Part shown: positions 63,336 to 64,000 of the stretch, piece by piece
How the letters are laid out: every line of letters starts with the position of its first letter
How positions within the stretch are numbered: position 1 is the first letter of the stretch
Assembly: GCF_003951315.1 (NCBI RefSeq)
Contig: NZ_QLJH01000003.1
Span: 172,739 to 236,738, forward strand
Origin: Sphingomonas sp. S-NIH.Pt15_0812
GTDB lineage: Bacteria; Pseudomonadota; Alphaproteobacteria; Sphingomonadales; Sphingomonadaceae
Direction of reading: 5' to 3'
DNA length: 64,000 nucleotides
Program-made: the position numbers and the translations under genes
Notes under the pieces: generated by a model
Told to the model about the DNA's origin: nothing
Seen by the model: the letters and a program-made list of their open reading frames with translations, nothing else
Database searches by the model: none

Positions 63336-64000
63336 TCAGTGCACCTTGCAGCGAGGCATTGCGATTGCCTCGTTAACGGCCCGCCGGATCGAAGCCACTG
63401 GGTCAGACACCTTCGATAGTTCGGGTGCTTCCACTCGAAAGTGCTCAACACCGGCACCCCATTGGTGACGCCACCACGTGTTCCCCGAGCGTACGTTTAT
63501 CCGGGGCAGCGTGCTTTGCGCATAGCGAAACAGCTCGTCAGGCGGGATCAGGTACCGGCCGTCGGCAACCGCGTGCGACAGCTCCTTTGCCAGATCCACG
63601 TTCGCGACCTTCGACATGTCTGCCATGCGATGGTTCAGGTCAGCCATGACGCCTCGCTTGGCAGCTTCCCACTCATCCGCCGTGAACCCCGACATGGTGA
63701 GGTCACATGTGACCCTGCGTAAACCGGCAACAGCCGGCTCCCAGCGACCTTCCGCGAAGTTGTCCCATAGCATGATCTGATGCTGACCCTGCTCGCCATT
63801 CTCGATGAACATGCCAACCTTTCCAGGCGGAGCGGCTGGCTGAAGCGCGGCAAGGCGCAGGTTGATCGCACGTGCGACGATCAGGTCCATAAGGTCGTTC
63901 TGCGCCTGGCGACCACGCGATGAGGGTGGAGCAGGCGTGGGTAGTACGACCGTCACCAACGCCGAGCGGCGTCCCTTCGGAAGTGCGGAGAAGCTGATCG
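63336..64000 (-). CDS. M16-family peptidase C-terminal part, partial
   Basis: About 221 residues visible; the frame is open to the window edge (ISFSALPKGRRSA precedes the first in-frame start-like codon at 63959), so the N-terminal part with the HxxEH zinc site lies outside. LTMSGFTADEWEAAKRGVMADLNHRMADMSKVANVDLAKELSHAVADGR is spread over the helical hinge typical of M16 zinc proteases. It stops shortly after this helical region (IAMPRCKVH), earlier than a full two-lobed M16 protein, so it may be truncated or be a half-protein. Gene is at the window end; certainty is limited. Confidence 0.7.
   Translation of the reverse strand, partial: ISFSALPKGRRSALVTVVLPTPAPPSSRGRQAQNDLMDLIVARAINLRLAALQPAAPPGKVGMFIENGEQGQHQIMLWDNFAEGRWEPAVAGLRRVTCDLTMSGFTADEWEAAKRGVMADLNHRMADMSKVANVDLAKELSHAVADGRYLIPPDELFRYAQSTLPRINVRSGNTWWRHQWGAGVEHFRVEAPELSKVSDPVASIRRAVNEAIAMPRCKVH

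Overview
This is GC-rich chromosomal DNA whose gene content points to a sphingomonad (Alphaproteobacteria, Sphingomonadaceae; Sphingomonas-like). The pointers are a class I lysyl-tRNA synthetase, a CpdR-type receiver, SapC and MipA/OmpV proteins, a PEP-CTERM protein, many exported glycan and peptide enzymes, and short hairpin repeats between genes. No rRNA operon and no CRISPR array is present.

Layout. 0-9.5 kb is a sugar-catabolic block: an exported GH51 arabinofuranosidase, two paralogous FadR/GntR repressors, a FucP-like sugar transporter, an AraD1/GguC dehydratase and a Gal/Ara 1-dehydrogenase. The same operator core occurs three times in their control regions, which ties these genes into one regulon for non-phosphorylative pentose/galactose oxidation. 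A diguanylate cyclase, a peroxiredoxin and a HisN-like phosphatase lie inside the block. 9.7-18.3 kb holds a YciE/F protein, a double-PilZ protein, a fatty-acid hydroxylase, DUF2141, MipA, two tandem Tat-exported ferritin-like proteins, a TPP riboswitch with thiC, and a DUF3892 protein. 18.3-18.97 kb is an AT-richer pocket with an orphan Phd/YefM antitoxin. 19-25.3 kb is mainly a phospholipid/envelope cluster: dipeptidase, Psd-like decarboxylase, class III aminotransferase, Mpo1-like membrane protein, PmtA-like methyltransferase and LpxH-like phosphatase. 25.7-48.7 kb is core and housekeeping: POT transporter, GDSL/PEP-CTERM protein, MFS, lysK, a GFOR-like oxidoreductase, a MASE1-PAS-GGDEF protein, GH130, a PhoPQ-like two-component pair divergent from a GPG-repeat OB-fold protein, an RhlE-type helicase, D-2HG-dehydrogenase-like, SapC, cytochrome b561, an sRNA candidate, HutG-like and CpdR.

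48.7-59.2 kb looks like an integrative mobilizable element next to tRNA-Val(GAC): tyrosine integrase, HipBA with a large nested palindromic operator, a RepA-like helicase, a small HTH protein, a serine resolvase, a large MobA/MobL relaxase, an RSF1010-like oriT candidate and an HNH nuclease. 59.5-64 kb carries an exported S9 peptidase, an alpha/beta hydrolase and the C-terminal part of an M16 peptidase that runs off the window; the right end of the island was not found.

The most interesting items are the shared sugar operator, the suhB/MmgR-like sRNA, the PhoP-box-like site in front of the two-component genes, and the compact mobilizable element with its own oriT and HipBA operator. Functions are read from motifs and recalled family knowledge; no search was run.
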